Source: Microplitis mediator (lineage: Eukaryota > Arthropoda > Insecta > Hymenoptera > Braconidae). From it: DNA of 64,000 nucleotides. The notes under the pieces are model-generated. The model searched no databases. It saw nothing but the letters and a program-made list of their open reading frames with translations, and was not told the DNA's origin. The translations under genes were made by a program, and so were the position numbers. Positions 37,701-48,789 of the stretch are shown piece by piece (positions within the stretch are counted from its first letter, which is position 1; each line of letters opens with the position of its first letter). The stretch is taken from positions 22,077,364-22,141,363 of the forward strand of contig NC_079975.1 of the NCBI RefSeq assembly GCF_029852145.1. Reading direction: 5' to 3'.

Positions 37701-40700
37701 GGTCCCCACTTTGATCTTAACAAAGCAGATAAACTACCTAGACATAATATACATCAGTTGTTTATTTAATCCAATGAAATTTATACCAAGTTCATAAATA
37801 TAATAATTTAATGCTCTTATAACTTTTTTAAAATCTTCAGCTAGCTCTGAATAACAAATAGAAAGAGGCAAAATGGACAGCGTAAAAAAATGATATCTAT
37901 TAGTTTGAGTATTTTTCACTGATTACTTTTATTTTGTTGATGAAAAATAATTTATTCAAATTTTTTCAAACTTATTTTGATTTGACAAAAATTTGTCAGT
38001 CGAATTTGAAATTTTAAGTGGCCTAAATTGCCCCATTATGTCCATGTTGCCCCTTTGTATTAGAAAAAAAATTGGGGGTCATTTTTACTCTCCCCTCTAT
38101 CCTTAAAAAAAAAAAAAAAATTATTGATTCAAATTTTTTCAAACTTATTTAGATTTAACAAAAATTTGTCAGCCGAATTTTAAATTTTGAGTGGCCAAAA
38201 TTGCCCCATTATGTCCATGTTGCCCCCTTGTGTTAGAAAAAAAATTGGGGCTCACTTTTACTCTCCCCTCTATCCAAAAAAAAAAGAAATAAATAAATAA
38301 TTTATTCAAATTTTTTCAAACTTATTTTGATTCAAAAAAAAATTGTCAGCCGAATTTAAAATTTTGCAACATTTTGAATGGCCCAAATTTTCTCAGTATG
38401 TCCATGTTGCCCCTTGTATTAAAAAAAATTAGAAGCCCACTTCCTCTCTCCTTTATTTTTTTTATGAAAAAATAAAGAATTTAAATTTTTTCAAACTTAT
38501 TTTAATTAAACAAAAATTTATCGGCCTGATTTTAAATTTTCAAAAAAATATCGAGTGGTCCAAATTGCCTCAGTATGTCCATGTTACCCCCTTGTATTAA
38601 AAAAATTGGGAGCCCACTTTTACTCTCTCCCCTTTCTTTATTTTTTTGATAAAAAATAATTTCCAAACTTATTTTGATTAAACAAAAATTTATCGGCCTG
38701 ATTTAAAATTTTCAAAAAAATATCTAGTGGTCTAAATTGCCACCGTATGTCCATGTTGCCCCCTTGTATTAAAAAAAAATTTGAAGCCCACTTCCTCTCT
38801 CCCCTTCTTTATTTTTTTGATAAAAAATAATTTCCAAACTTATTTTGATTAAACAAAAATTTGACAGCCGGATCTAAAATTTTTCAAAAGAAACTCAAGT
38901 GTCCCGAATTACCCCATCATGCCCATGTTACCTCTGTGTTAAAATAAAATTGTAGACCCCATCATTGCTCTCTTCCCCTTAATTTATTTTCCCTTCCCCA
39001 CTAGCCCCAGTAAAAAAATAAAATAAAATTACCTCCAGGTACTTGTTCCATAAATATTTTAAAATATCCATCCTCACTTATCGATCCCAGATACTGAACA
39101 ATATTACGATGCCTCAGCTGACTATGCAGTTTAATTTCCTCATGAAGTGGCTGCACATCGCCCAGATTTTTCTCTCGTATTTCCTTGACAGCGATTCTGA
39201 CCTGTGTATTTAAATCACGCGCCGCATAAACAATCCCATAAGTACCCTTGCCAAGTACCGTGCGTTTGTTCTGATCATCCAGCTCATACTCATATTTAAT
39301 CTGTCCATCAGTCATATAAGCGTCTAAATTAGTGACCATTCCCTCCTGATCAGCCGTCATCTCCAGCACCAGATCATAAAACCTCTGCCTGCACAATTCA
39401 GACGGAAAATACATTTGAAAGTCGTCTGAATTTTCATGGACGTACAAAAACAAACATCTTTTATCGCGTTTGTATAAACTGACACTACGAATCATATTGG
39501 CAGTAAACAGCCAATCGTGAACCTGCTTGCAATTATTTTTTAAACAATTCAAACATATGTTGACTATTTGAATAGACTTTTCTTCAGCACCCAGATTTAC
39601 ATTGACGTAAGACGGCATCAATATTTTAGACGGCTCGAGTATCAATAACGGAAATCGTATATAATTATTTACGTCATTCTTTGTCGCTTCAATAAAATAA
39701 TCCATCCAGAAACTAAATATTTGTTCCTCGGGTGACAGCTCACCCTCTTCATTTTTTTTTCTAAATCTATTTATCAGGGAAATATTACCAATTGTCGATT
39801 TCAAATACCAATTTGGCGCCTTTAATTTGAACATACACTCAGCAGCTTGGATTGCTTTGGCGTAGTCCTGAGCTAGGACACTGATCTCAAAGAATGTCGC
39901 GATATCCCAGTACTCTTTAAGACTCGACAGACTTCCTTTCTTACCAATTAAATTATTTAGCACCATCCCAATATGCTGCAGCTCTTCACTTGTAGAAAAT
40001 TCATTTCCCGCAATTACCAGCAGTGTCGCTAAATTGACACCCGCATACTCGTTCGGCTGAACTTCAAAGCCTTTGCGGTACCAGTGGATTGCGTTTTTCA
40101 AACTTTCCTGGTCAGTATGACGGCTTTCAACAAATCTGTCTTTGTAAATACGCCCACAGAGACAGAGCATATCGGGTACGTGATTTTCTTTTTTTTCGAG
40201 CGCTTTCTCGACAAGACGAACGGCACGTTCACGATCACCCTCTTTGTTACGACGGCTGAGAGCGAAACTGTAAAGATAACAGATCATTGGTGTGTTTATG
40301 TAAGTTTTGTGATTAGGAATAGTGTGGAGATCTTCTACGAGCTGTACCATCGCATCGTAATCTTGAATCTCGCGAAATGATATCAGTACATTCAGTATCA
40401 CTTCCCCAGACAATACATTGGGGTCATCAAGACGTTTGCGCATGTTATTTAGCGCACGCGCTAATTCAACTCCGGAAAAACTTTCGCGGGCTTTTCGTAA
40501 ATCCGCGAGAAATTTTTCTTTCATGTGTGCCTTCGATTGCACCTCGACATCTTGGAGTAATTTTTTTAACCGCAATGTCAAATGCTGCTTAGGATCGAGA
40601 ATTTCTTCACCAGCTCGGGCGGTTGTCAAAGTTTTTGTGGCAACGCAAGTGCCGCATTCGAGCACGCGGTAAGAGACAAATGTGTAGTTGCAGCAGGACA

Positions 40701-42664
40701 CTTTCAAACGCACGGTTGCTTCATTGTCGATGTCATTGAACAGCATTATGTTTTCTTTCATACCAAAGCTCTCCCGCACGCCTAAATGGTAGAATAGAGC
40801 TGACTGCTGATCTCGGACGCTCAAGTCGACAACAGCAACATCCGCGTTGTAAAATAAATCCAGAACATTTGTCTCCCCGAAGTCGAGTTTTTCAAACTGC
40901 ACTGGTTTGAAACTGGTGTTTACTAGGGAACACGCTTGTTTTATTTCCTCTAATGCGCGTTTCCGGTGGTTGAGGTTCTCTGGCTGGCTGAGATCAATCA
41001 CACAGACCACCTGGATCTTTGGTTTTGTTGATATTGTTGTGTTTCCGGATACATCGCTGTATGTTCCTACGCTGTCGGTACTTGACTGTCCGTCTAGTAC
41101 ACTCATATGGGCTGGTATTACTGTAAAAATTATTATTTTATTGATAATTATATTAAATAAACTTAAAATAAAAATTAATTATATGAAAAAAAGATATTTT
41201 AAATGAGGGTAAAATTGACTGGAAGTACGCAGAGTCGGAAATCGTATTCTTTCAATTGTCGGACAGAATATTTTTCACAATTACCGGGATTAGAACCTGC
41301 TGAGAGTATGCATCTGAAGGTCGGAATGTTTTTCGCGCAACAATGGAAAAAAAAAATCACGTAATTCGACTGCTTAAGGGGTAGTTGGGGGTCAGTAATT
41401 TTCGGCTGAGATTTCAAAAATCTAGTCATCCAGTAGATTTTTTACTTTCAAATTTTTTTTTATTCGTTGCGCGAAAAAAGTTCCGATCTTCAAGAACATC
41501 TTAGAGTTTAAATACCTAGAGATTATTTAAACGAGACAATTTAATATCGATAGCGCATGTAAAAATTTAATTGTCGATTTTATTAATTAAAATTACAGAG
41601 TAAAAGTCCTAATTACTGAGACTAAAAAGTTAATTAGACGTCATAATTTACTTAAACAATTAATAGATAAGTTTTTAGAGCGCGATCTTTTTTGTTATTT
41701 CTAATTATTTTTTTTTTGTTAATAAATAAAATTTTTTAATTAATACAGAGGATTTTAAATGACTAAAATCTACTATTTGACTGACAAATTATTAATTTCA
41801 TAGAGGATTTAAAAAATTACTGATTAAAAATAATTAATTTTGATAAATAAATAAAAAAATAATCTTGGAATTAGCAGACAATTATTAATTTTTGAATTTT
41901 TTTTTACTAATTTAATTTAAAAAAATTAAAAAACCAAAATATGCACATGTAGAAAACTAAAGAATTTATTGGTGCAATTTTTAGAAATATTTTTTCTACA
42001 CAAGTTCCCGTCTTAAAAAAAATTCAAAAATCATTAGACGTCGGCTAATTTTAATATCATATGAAAATAATCCTGAAGTTAGCAGACAATTCTCAACTTT
42101 TGAATTTATTTTATAATCCTGAAATTAGCAGACATTTAAAAATTTTTGAATTTTCGTATTTCAACAAATCAATTGCCAAAAAATAAATACAAAAATATGC
42201 ACATGTAGAAAATTTAAAAAACTACAGGTGCAATTTTTTCAAATATTTTTTTTTCATATTTTATCGTCCAAAAAAAAATCCAAAAATTGTTAGACGTCTG
42301 CTAACTTTCGTATCATATTTTTTTTCACCAATTTAATTTTAAAAAATAAAAAAACCAAAATATGCACACGTAGAAAACTAAAGAATCCATAGGTACAATT
42401 TTTAGAAATATTTTATCTACAATTTATCGTTTTAAAAAAAAATCAAAAATCATTAAACGTTAGCTCATTTCAATCTTATAAAAAAAGAAGTGTTAATAAA
42501 TTTGGCGGTAAATAAATGAATATTAAAACCTATAAGTCCATCTCGAAAATAAGCAACACTTTCACAATCAAACACATGCATTTTACCACCAGCACCAACA
42601 CTTAACAAAACAAAAATAAAACTTTACCTGAAATTTCTTGTACGTCCCCGCAAGTTGACGGCAT
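28753..42664 (-). CDS. Ask1: Apoptosis signal-regulating kinase 1 (MAP3K5/15 family)
   Basis: Twelve exons: 42628-42664, 39033-41120, 37600-37737, 36034-36200, 35870-35965, 35641-35780, 34733-34906, 33917-34012, 31890-32434, 30227-30557, 29944-30103, 28753-28893. All phases agree, giving about 1370 residues, close to human ASK1. The N-terminal and central regulatory regions (about 30-600) contain the stress-sensor and TPR-like parts. The kinase domain spans about 630-890: glycine loop GKGTYG (636-641), Lys658 in AVKEI, catalytic HRDIK (Asp752), DFG (771-773), APE, and VGYYKIHPEIP. The tail has a coiled coil (about 1215-1265, ESQKIYHSLLQNALEEQRAQ) and a C-terminal SAM-like domain ending LKIWTAVMSHRNKSSN. 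It is a cytosolic MAP3K that activates p38 and JNK pathways under oxidative and other stress. The Drosophila orthologue is Ask1 (Pk92B). Its introns hold many repeats. Confidence 0.95.
29004..29250. repeat. Pogo/Tc1-like MITE with CAGTCGAACTCC ends, copy 1
   Basis: Ends CAGTCGAACTCCATTAACTC and ...GAGTTCGACTG are inverted repeats flanked by TA, the target duplication of Tc1/mariner/pogo elements. It lies inside the last intron of ASK1. The interior is shared in opposite orientation with 29389-29630. Confidence 0.8.
29389..29630. repeat. Pogo/Tc1-like MITE, copy 2, inverted
   Basis: Same element as 29004-29250 in the opposite orientation, 140 bp away. Shared landmarks are 'gcgcatgcgtcaaattttac' and 'catacaaatgtat'. 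The two together make a strong inverted repeat of roughly 240-bp arms within the ASK1 pre-mRNA. Confidence 0.8.
30894..31588. repeat. Long fold-back element, family C, in an ASK1 intron
   Basis: About 695 bp, starting 'cttaaaggggggaaaggggt' and ending with the near complement 'cagcttccccccttaaa'. Same arms as 16411-17133 and 60084-60796. It lies between exons 9 and 10 of ASK1. Confidence 0.85.
31604..31783. repeat. MITE family B copy
   Basis: Ends CGAGTGTGAATGTAGCAGAC and GTCTGCTACATTTACACTCAT. It begins about 15 bp after the family C element and is also within an ASK1 intron. Confidence 0.8.
32936..33306. repeat. Degenerate copy of the CTACTTGGGT element
   Basis: Carries 'aagacgacaaaagtgacgac', 'atgtcatctaaacga' and 'taaaaaacatcttaaagttg', as in 25669-26029, but has a local triplication of 'taataattgacatcc' at its left side and poor termini. 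Confidence 0.6.
33526..33857. repeat. TIR element ending in CTACTTGGG, copy 2
   Basis: Starts CCCAAGTAACACACGG and ends CTCTGTGCTACTTGGG; these are inverted termini. Same interior as 25669-26029. Located between ASK1 exons 8 and 9. Confidence 0.75.
34962..35170. repeat. MITE family A copy in an ASK1 intron
   Basis: Ends 'tatgatcttgaagttagcag' and '...atgttggctaattttggtat'. The internal 'acatgtagaaaattaaaaaa' phrase is intact. Confidence 0.75.
36282..37177. repeat. 896-bp TIR element with CAGGGTGGCCA ends
   Basis: Perfect terminal words CAGGGTGGCCA and TGGCCACCCTG, next to 'ttcccggttttcc'-like sub-terminal repeats. The middle (about 36560-37020) is itself a fold-back with arms containing 'ggttccggagcaatc' and 'gattactccggaacc'. 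Non-coding. It lies in ASK1 intron 3. A relative with CATGGTGACCA ends occurs at 45117-45900. Confidence 0.8.
37940..38990. repeat. Six-unit tandem repeat (about 175 bp) in ASK1 intron 2
   Basis: Units start near 37955, 38128, 38305, 38470, 38655 and 38840. Each contains 'tttcaaacttattttgatt', 'cccattatgtccatgttgcc' and 'tactctcccc' with point changes. The array ends 33 bp before the exon 2 donor at 39033. Units are diverged, so the array is not brand new. Confidence 0.85.
41861..42482. repeat. Tandem cluster of about three MITE family A copies
   Basis: Three partial or complete copies in a row within ASK1 intron 1. The phrase 'atgcacatgtagaaaa' or 'atgcacacgtagaaaa' occurs at about 41940, 42198 and 42362. 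'cctgaagttagcagacaatt' occurs twice within 50 bp near 42070-42120, showing insertion of one copy into the end of another. Confidence 0.75.
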
Positions 42665-42854
42665 TTTTGATCCTCTATTATTATTATTATTATAAATACT
42701 TTGTTCCACAAAATATTATATATATTTATCAGTAAGTAGGTCTACTGAACTTGAAAACAAAATTAAATTACTAATTTTTTTTTCAAAAAATTAATGGTTA
42801 AATTTTCTAATACAAAATATAAACAAGGATTTGTTTTAACAAAAATAAACTTAC

Positions 42855-43500
42855 GTTTACTTAAAAATTATATTTATATCGTTCATGTATTTATAAGTAT
42901 CTGAATACTTAATTATAAAACGACCACTCAACGATGTTCTTGTTGACTGTAATCTGTAAATAAAAATTTAAATAACAATTAAAATTCCATTGATAATATT
43001 TATTGTTTCGAAGCTATTTTACCGGTTATTACGCGACTATTAATAATACTGAGGATATTAATTAGTAGCTGATAATTATTGCGATAACCAGAGGCTACAC
43101 AAAACAATTTACTAAAATAAAAGACATTAAATTTAGTAGGTAATGACTTCTTAGTATTAACTGGCTATTGAAATCTTCAACACTAGCTTTAGTATAATCC
43201 AACACACTGATATATATTTTAAAAACATGTATATATATAGGTATATGTGTATACAAACGGGTTTTAAATACACATATGAACATATATGAACATATGTATT
43301 TATATAAGAGACAAATGTCGAGATTTAATATTTTTACTTACTCTGGTAATTTAATTGACATAATTGATGTTAATTTAAATAATTATTGTTATATATTTAA
43401 AAAATATATATATATTGATAAGTAAATTTATGAAATATTATTTTATAATGTTTAAAAATATATTGTGGATATAAATAAACTTTTTGCTTTGTTGTGAGAA
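42855..43500 (-). other. Probable 5' UTR exons and promoter of ASK1
   Basis: A donor CAGA|GTAAGT at 43341/43342, then an acceptor TTATTTACAG (42953-42962) and a donor AAC|GTAAGTTT (42854/42855), would give two non-coding exons upstream of the start codon at 42664. The transcription start is not visible; it should lie right of 43342. No ATG-initiated long frame is present. Confidence 0.35.
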
Positions 43501-43530
43501 AGTACGCGCGCTGACATCTTTCAGGAAATT

Positions 43531-44300
43531 TTACGATACTGAAGTCAGCTGACATCTAATAATTTTTTGAATTTTTTAAAAACGGTAAATTATAAAAAAA
43601 AAATAATTGAAAAAATTGCACTTGTAGTTTTTAAATTTTCTGTATGTGCAAATTTTTAGTTTTTTTTTTAATTGATTTGTTGAAAATAAAAAATTCAAAA
43701 ATTATTAATTGTCCGTCAACTTCAGGATCATGAAATTTGTGATCCTGAAAGTGACAGACGATAAAAATTTTTGAATTTTTTTTTAAAGAATTCGATTATG
43801 AAAAAAATATAAATATGCGCATTTAGAAAATTTAAAAAACTAGGTCCAATTTAAAAAATTTTTTTTTTTATAATTTATCGTTTTAAAATAAATCAAAAAA
43901 CTATCAAAATTTTTATGGTCGAAGTTAGCCGAGGTCTAATAATTTTTTGATTTTTATTAGACAGAAAATTATAAAAAAAAAAATATTTAAAATAAAAAAA
44001 TTGCACCTATAGTTTTTTTTAGATTTTCTATGTGTGCATATTTTTTTCTGTAATTGAAGGGTTGAAAAAAAAATCCGGTAATTTTTAATTGTCGGTTGAC
44101 TCAGGATCATAAGTTAGCAGACAGTTCAAAATTTTTGAAATTTTCTTGCAACGATTCAATTTTAAACTAAAAGAAAATTGAAAATATGCACATGTAGAAA
44201 ATTTAAAAAACTATAAGTATAATTTTTCTTTTTTTATAATTTATCGTTTTGAAAAAAATCCAGAAGTTAATAGACGTCGGTTAATTTTAGTATCAAATTT
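43531..44300. repeat. Tandem cluster of four MITE family A copies
   Basis: Copies at about 43531-43733, 43738-43915, 43918-44110 and 44105-44300 abut almost exactly. Each has 'gaagttagc' or 'gatcctgaa' termini and the 'tgtagaaaatttaaaaaact' core or its complement, in mixed orientation. Confidence 0.8.
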
Positions 44301-44301
44301 T

Positions 44302-44418
44302 GTAGGCTTGCACGCAAGGCTCCCAATTTACGTTTACCCAAAATGACTTGTAGCTAAAATGGCTATGAGAGGAAGTGACATCTAGTGGAAATGACAAAAA
44401 GCAAATGGAAAATGAGCC
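44302..44418 (+). repeat. 115-bp non-TIR sequence, copy 1
   Basis: Aligns without large gaps to 48249-48360: both contain 'gcttgca', 'tttaccaaaa..tgactt', 'aaaatggctatgag.ggaagtgac.tctag', 'gaaatgacaaaaag.aaatgga'. No inverted termini and no A-tail. It sits near the presumed ASK1 promoter. The stretch GTGACATCTAGTGG differs at two positions from the CTCF-type core GCGCCATCTAGTGG. Confidence 0.65.
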
Positions 44419-44835
44419 AAAAATTCAAATAGTGAAGCGACCCAAAGTGCGCACGCGCGAAAATTTAAAACTACAAAGCGAGTGTCCAACAAAAAGTTCA
44501 CATATAACTTATATATATTAAAATTTTTTTTTATCTATTAATTAGATATTTAATTAAAGATAAAGAAAAGGTTTTCTTCGTAAAATAAGAAAATACTCGA
44601 TTTACAAAAATTTAAATCAAAATTTATTATAAAAAAAACAAAACAGAATTTTTAGTACACATATAAGGTAAAGAGCCCTGTTTCTGACACTTTGAGTGAC
44701 AGCTGAGTTTCTTGTATGATAACTAATATAAAATTCTATTTAAATAAACAGTATTTTGTATAATAAACAAGTTGATAATTTGTAAATAAGGTCATAAGCG
44801 CAAAATAACTATTTCGTAATTTAGTTAGCCGCAGT

Positions 44836-45045
44836 AATTATGCTACTGAAGTTAGCTGAAGTCTAATAATTTTTGAATTTTTTTTCAAAACGATAAATTA
44901 TAAAAAAAAATATTTGAAAAAATTGTACTTATACTTTTTAAAATTTTCCCCATGTGCATATTTTTGGTTTTCTTTTTTCTTGTAAACAATTTGTTGAAAA
45001 AACATTTGAAAATTTTTAATTGTCTGCTAACTTCAGAATCATCAG
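44836..45045. repeat. MITE family A copy
   Basis: Ends 'atgctactgaagttagctga' and 'gtctgctaacttcagaatcat'. It abuts, after 70 bp, the element at 45117-45900. Confidence 0.75.
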
Positions 45046-45116
45046 TAATCGGGGCAAACTATTTTAAGACCCGCAGTAATAAATGCATGCGGACTTATTT
45101 TTTAAATAAATTATTA

Positions 45117-45900
45117 CATGGTGACCACAGATTTTTTAAACTTAAATTACCTGACTTTTCCAGGTATTCCAGTAAAATAATTAAAAAATTCCCTGACCAA
45201 ATGCAGTGATATTAAATAATTGGAAATATTTATTTAATTCACAATAAAATGGTACAAGTCAGTTCAATAAATAATCAATCATTGTCGTTAAATGAAACTT
45301 TATTTTATTATTTGTCAATGTCCATAGGTTTTTTTTATTTATTAAATGAATTATTTTTTATTTTTTATTTTAAATCTATGGTGTTATATAACTTACTCTA
45401 TAATAAAATATAAATAAACTTTTCATTTTCACTATAATAAATTTCATAAATAAGAACGTTTTATAGAATATCAATAAAATATTAATCAAGTACGCGAATA
45501 ATAAATATAGTGAAACTTATTAGTTCAATACTTGTGTATACTTTTAATGTTTTTGGTTTTTTAACTTGTCAATGTGGATGTTAATAGCTGAAGATCCTGA
45601 CGATTGGTTTCTACTAAGACTTTTTTTTTCTAACAGCTTTTTAAATTCTCACTGCTTCATTTTTTCGCTATTGGAATAAATTTCTACTAATTTTTTTTCA
45701 AGATGATTTTACAATCTTATTCGCGCCCGCCACTTTTTGAACAGTTTCGACAGAAAAAGAAATTTATCAGATTTTTTCAGTCAAAAGAAAAGAAAGTTAA
45801 AATTTTTCCTTTGTGATGAAATTCCCTGACTTTTCCCTGATTTTTCCAGTATATTTATATTTCCGACATTTCCAAGTTTTACAGAAATTTGGCCACCATG
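45117..45900. repeat. TIR element with CATGGTGACCA ends
   Basis: Ends CATGGTGACCACAGATTTTT and ...AATTTGGCCACCATG, with sub-terminal 'cctgacttttccaggtattcc' and 'ccctgatttttccag'. It is a relative of 36282-37177. The middle is unrelated AT-rich DNA. Confidence 0.65.
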
Positions 45901-46537
45901 TATCAGTTTATCGCATCGTTGATTTTTTTCAAGTCAATAATAAGTAAAACTTTGATATAAAAAAAAAATCTATCGTTATCTTGGAATAAATTTTACAAAA
46001 ATTCTTTTGAAACGAGACCTATAAAAAAACCGCAGTTATACTCTCACTTATCACCTAAAAGTAAAATTTAATTACCCTATAATTAATAAAAAAAATTTCT
46101 TTAGGAAAGGAAACTGGGCAATTGATTATACGGGGGTAAAATTATAACATTTTAATGGTATAAATTACTTTATATTTATTTTAAAATATTTATTATTCTG
46201 TGGATAAAGAAATGAACCTTAGAATAATCAGCGCCAATAGACGAGTCTTAATTCAAATACTTTTTGCTTTTCTTTACTGAAAATTTTGTGCAATCAAGTC
46301 CTTAGTCATCGGACAAAATCAAAAGAATTATTTTGCGTTGATAAGTAAATTCTGTTACTGATTACAAAAATCGTTTGAAAAATTAAAAACTTTTTTGAAA
46401 ATTAAGCCCGCATGTTTTTTTAAAAATTATCACTAGTCCGCAAGTAAGAACTTTAATTATATTAAAAAGGGCAAAAATGTTTTTTTTCCACCACCATCTT
46501 CCAGATCTTTATCTATAAATTTTGTCCATTAACAAAA

Positions 46538-47575
46538 CTAACTGGTATCAGAATTAGAAACGTGACCATCAATATTCATAGCCGCCATTTCTTCAAGTAA
46601 TTTATCCTGCTGAATTTTATCCATTTCTATTTTATTTATTTCTTCAATACTAGCTCCCGGTTTATTGTCGGTCAAGCTCATGGCAGACAAATCGAGCTCT
46701 TGAATAGAAACACGATTACATCTTGGAATTGAAAAACCAATACTACGATTATCGCGTTCAATAGAAACAGTTTGCATCTGTGAAGTAACATCGCCAACTT
46801 TTTTAACAAATTTAACTGGACTGAACAGAAATTCAAAACCTGAATAAACAGTGCGCGCAGAAAGAGGTACAACTGCTGACTTATAACTATCGACATATTT
46901 AAAAAAATTTGCTCGTGCATGTGGGTTACGATTTGGTGGATTGAGTGGATGGAGATCAGTAAAGTGACATTTAACAATGGCTTCAATTCGTTTTAATAAA
47001 TCGATGCTTCCGTTATTGAGACTGACAGTTTTTTCAGTCAACGAATTATTATTTACACCAGAGCCACATGAACTATCGATACTCATGGAAGCCAGTCCAC
47101 GAAGAACCTGCGCCTGCTGAACTCTATGCTTTATGGCATTTAAATGCTGCTTCATTATTTTACCGCTGGCAGTTGATGGGCAAGAAAATTTACCTCTGCG
47201 AGACCAACCAGACTTTGAATTTATTTTCGGGAGCTTTAAATCTCGCATATTCACGACATGCTGACGTACTATTTTAGCTCTCATACATTCCATCAGTGGA
47301 CATGACGTAGTACTGCAATTTTTTATGTGATACTTTAAGAAAACGAGCCAATACCTGCAAGGGTAACAAAGAATCGGATGAACGTTGTCACAATTATTAC
47401 GATGTAATCGCAGTGATCTAAACCGCGGGCAGTCAGTATGAGGACATTCTTTGCTGTCACAAGTTAGGGAGTGGGTGAAAATTTTTCCTCTACGTTCTAA
47501 TTCCTCGTGATCTTCTGATGGTTTTTCAATTACGGTCATTGGGGCCTCGACTTGGAGATTTGAATTGTCTTCCAT
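46538..47575 (-). CDS. TAZ-type zinc-finger protein
   Basis: A single coding exon of 345 residues starting MEDNSNLQVEAP. Residues about 33-105 hold a TAZ-type zinc-binding region: His and Cys in HSLTCDSKECPHTDCPRF, LHRNNCD, CYPCRYW, HIKNCSTTSCP and MECMRAK. This matches the HCCC modules of TAZ domains in CBP/p300. Unlike CBP/p300 there is no acetyltransferase, bromodomain or KIX region; the rest is Ser/Asn-rich and ends in a helical, charged stretch (EEINKIEMDKIQQDKLLEEMAAMN). TAZ domains bind transcription-factor activation segments, so a nuclear adaptor role is plausible but inferred. An acceptor lies 5 nt upstream of the ATG, and a donor at 48161/48162 suggests a non-coding first exon. Confidence 0.85.
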   Translation of the reverse strand: MEDNSNLQVEAPMTVIEKPSEDHEELERRGKIFTHSLTCDSKECPHTDCPRFRSLRLHRNNCDNVHPILCYPCRYWLVFLKYHIKNCSTTSCPLMECMRAKIVRQHVVNMRDLKLPKINSKSGWSRRGKFSCPSTASGKIMKQHLNAIKHRVQQAQVLRGLASMSIDSSCGSGVNNNSLTEKTVSLNNGSIDLLKRIEAIVKCHFTDLHPLNPPNRNPHARANFFKYVDSYKSAVVPLSARTVYSGFEFLFSPVKFVKKVGDVTSQMQTVSIERDNRSIGFSIPRCNRVSIQELDLSAMSLTDNKPGASIEEINKIEMDKIQQDKLLEEMAAMNIDGHVSNSDTS

Positions 47576-48161
47576 TGTAACTGTAATTGTAAATTGTATT
47601 TATTATTTATATTGATGATGATACGACCATTAGACAAGTGACATTTTTTTTATTCCGATATAAAAAAAAACTTTAAAAACGGACTTTTTAAAATCTGATT
47701 GTTTTTAAATTTTATGTAACCGACATGAGACAGTTTGTAAATTTAAAAAAATGTGCGTACTGATGTTTCAATTTTCTAAATACGAATTTTAAAATTTTTT
47801 CTGATGTACATTTTTTTTATTGACTCAAAAATGTCTACTTGTCAGTTACATTAACACCCGTAAAATTTTTTGTAATTTGTTTAAAAAAAGAAAAAATATT
47901 AATTGTTGGTCTGGATTTTTAGTATCATTATAATTAATCGATATTGTGGTGATAATTAAATTTATATATAAATTTAATTTAATAAAATTTATGGTTAGGA
48001 TTTTATGTTTACAAATGAAAATGAATTTAATTTTTAGAAACAAAAAAAAATTTTTATTTTTTATTTTTAACGATACATTGGAAATGAAAATGAAAATTTT
48101 TTTGTAGAAATTAGATAGGATAATTAATTGTTATTTTGTTTTTGTAAAAAAAATTACTCAC

Positions 48162-48789
48162 GTTTATGTTGACTGGATGAATTTTGGTGCTAATGAGTTC
48201 TCTGTTTGTTTGATGATAAAATTACACAAATTTTCATGTGTTTTGCTGTCGCAGGGTTGCAAGCTTGCAATTACATTTAACCAAAATATGACTTATAGCA
48301 AAATGACTATGAGCGGTAGTGACGTCTAGCAGAAATGACAAAAAGTAAATGGAATGTGAGCATAAAATCGACTGCTTTGTTTCAACTGATGATCCAATAG
48401 CGGCAGTCAGATCAACGACAACGGCAGTAGTAGTCCAGATCTTTCTTTACGTTTAAATAGGAACACAGTATCGCAGTTAATTCGCGGAATTATCCATTAA
48501 ATTTATTGCTCATAGTAATTGTTTAATTAAAATGTGCAGTGTTTGTAAAATTTAAATTGTGCAAAGTGTCTGTGGTGTAGTGAAGTGTTTAGTGTTCAGT
48601 GTTAGTGTAAAGTGTTGCGAATTGCTGATGCTGATATCTTCCAAGTTCCTGAGCAAAATCATCTAGCATCGTCTGGTGGGAAATAGCAGTCAAGTGACGT
48701 TTTTTTTAGCTGTAATGTACTTGGAGCAGTTTAATTCAAATCTCCAAGCGTATTAGGACTCCCTTCTGCATATTATTTCCTCACCAAGG
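48162..48789. promoter_or_regulatory. Probable bidirectional promoter, TAZ gene and plus-strand gene
   Basis: On the minus strand, sequence just right of the donor at 48161/48162 should be the TAZ gene's first exon. On the plus strand, a relatively GC-rich block from about 48390, with initiator-like TCAGTC and TCAGT words, runs to a possible donor AAG|GTTTGT at 48789/48790. This looks like a non-coding first exon, probably of the LYRM7 gene. Second copy of the 115-bp sequence lies between the two. Confidence 0.4.
48249..48360 (+). repeat. 115-bp non-TIR sequence, copy 2
   Basis: Homologue of 44302-44418 with about 20-25 percent differences by eye, in the same orientation. It lies at the probable TAZ gene promoter. 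The CTCF-like core is less well preserved here (GTGACGTCTAGCAG). Confidence 0.65.

Larger units (their letters stand above)
42953..46537. other. Spacer between ASK1 and TAZ gene, mostly repeats
   Basis: Contains ASK1 5' sequences, the family A cluster at 43531-44300, the duplicated 115-bp sequence at 44302-44418, a family A copy at 44836-45045 and the 45117-45900 element. About 45900-46537 should be 3' UTR of the TAZ gene and is otherwise featureless. Confidence 0.5.

Noticed and set aside
40084..41206. Several plus-strand frames of 67-99 residues opposite ASK1 exon 2
   Set aside because: Antisense shadows of a long conserved coding exon.
43531..44300. CRISPR-like array
   Set aside because: Units are palindromic MITE copies in mixed orientation in a eukaryotic genome, with no unique spacers.
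46678..46986. 102-residue minus-strand frame within the TAZ gene
   Set aside because: Alternative frame of the TAZ protein exon, hydrophobic and without motif.
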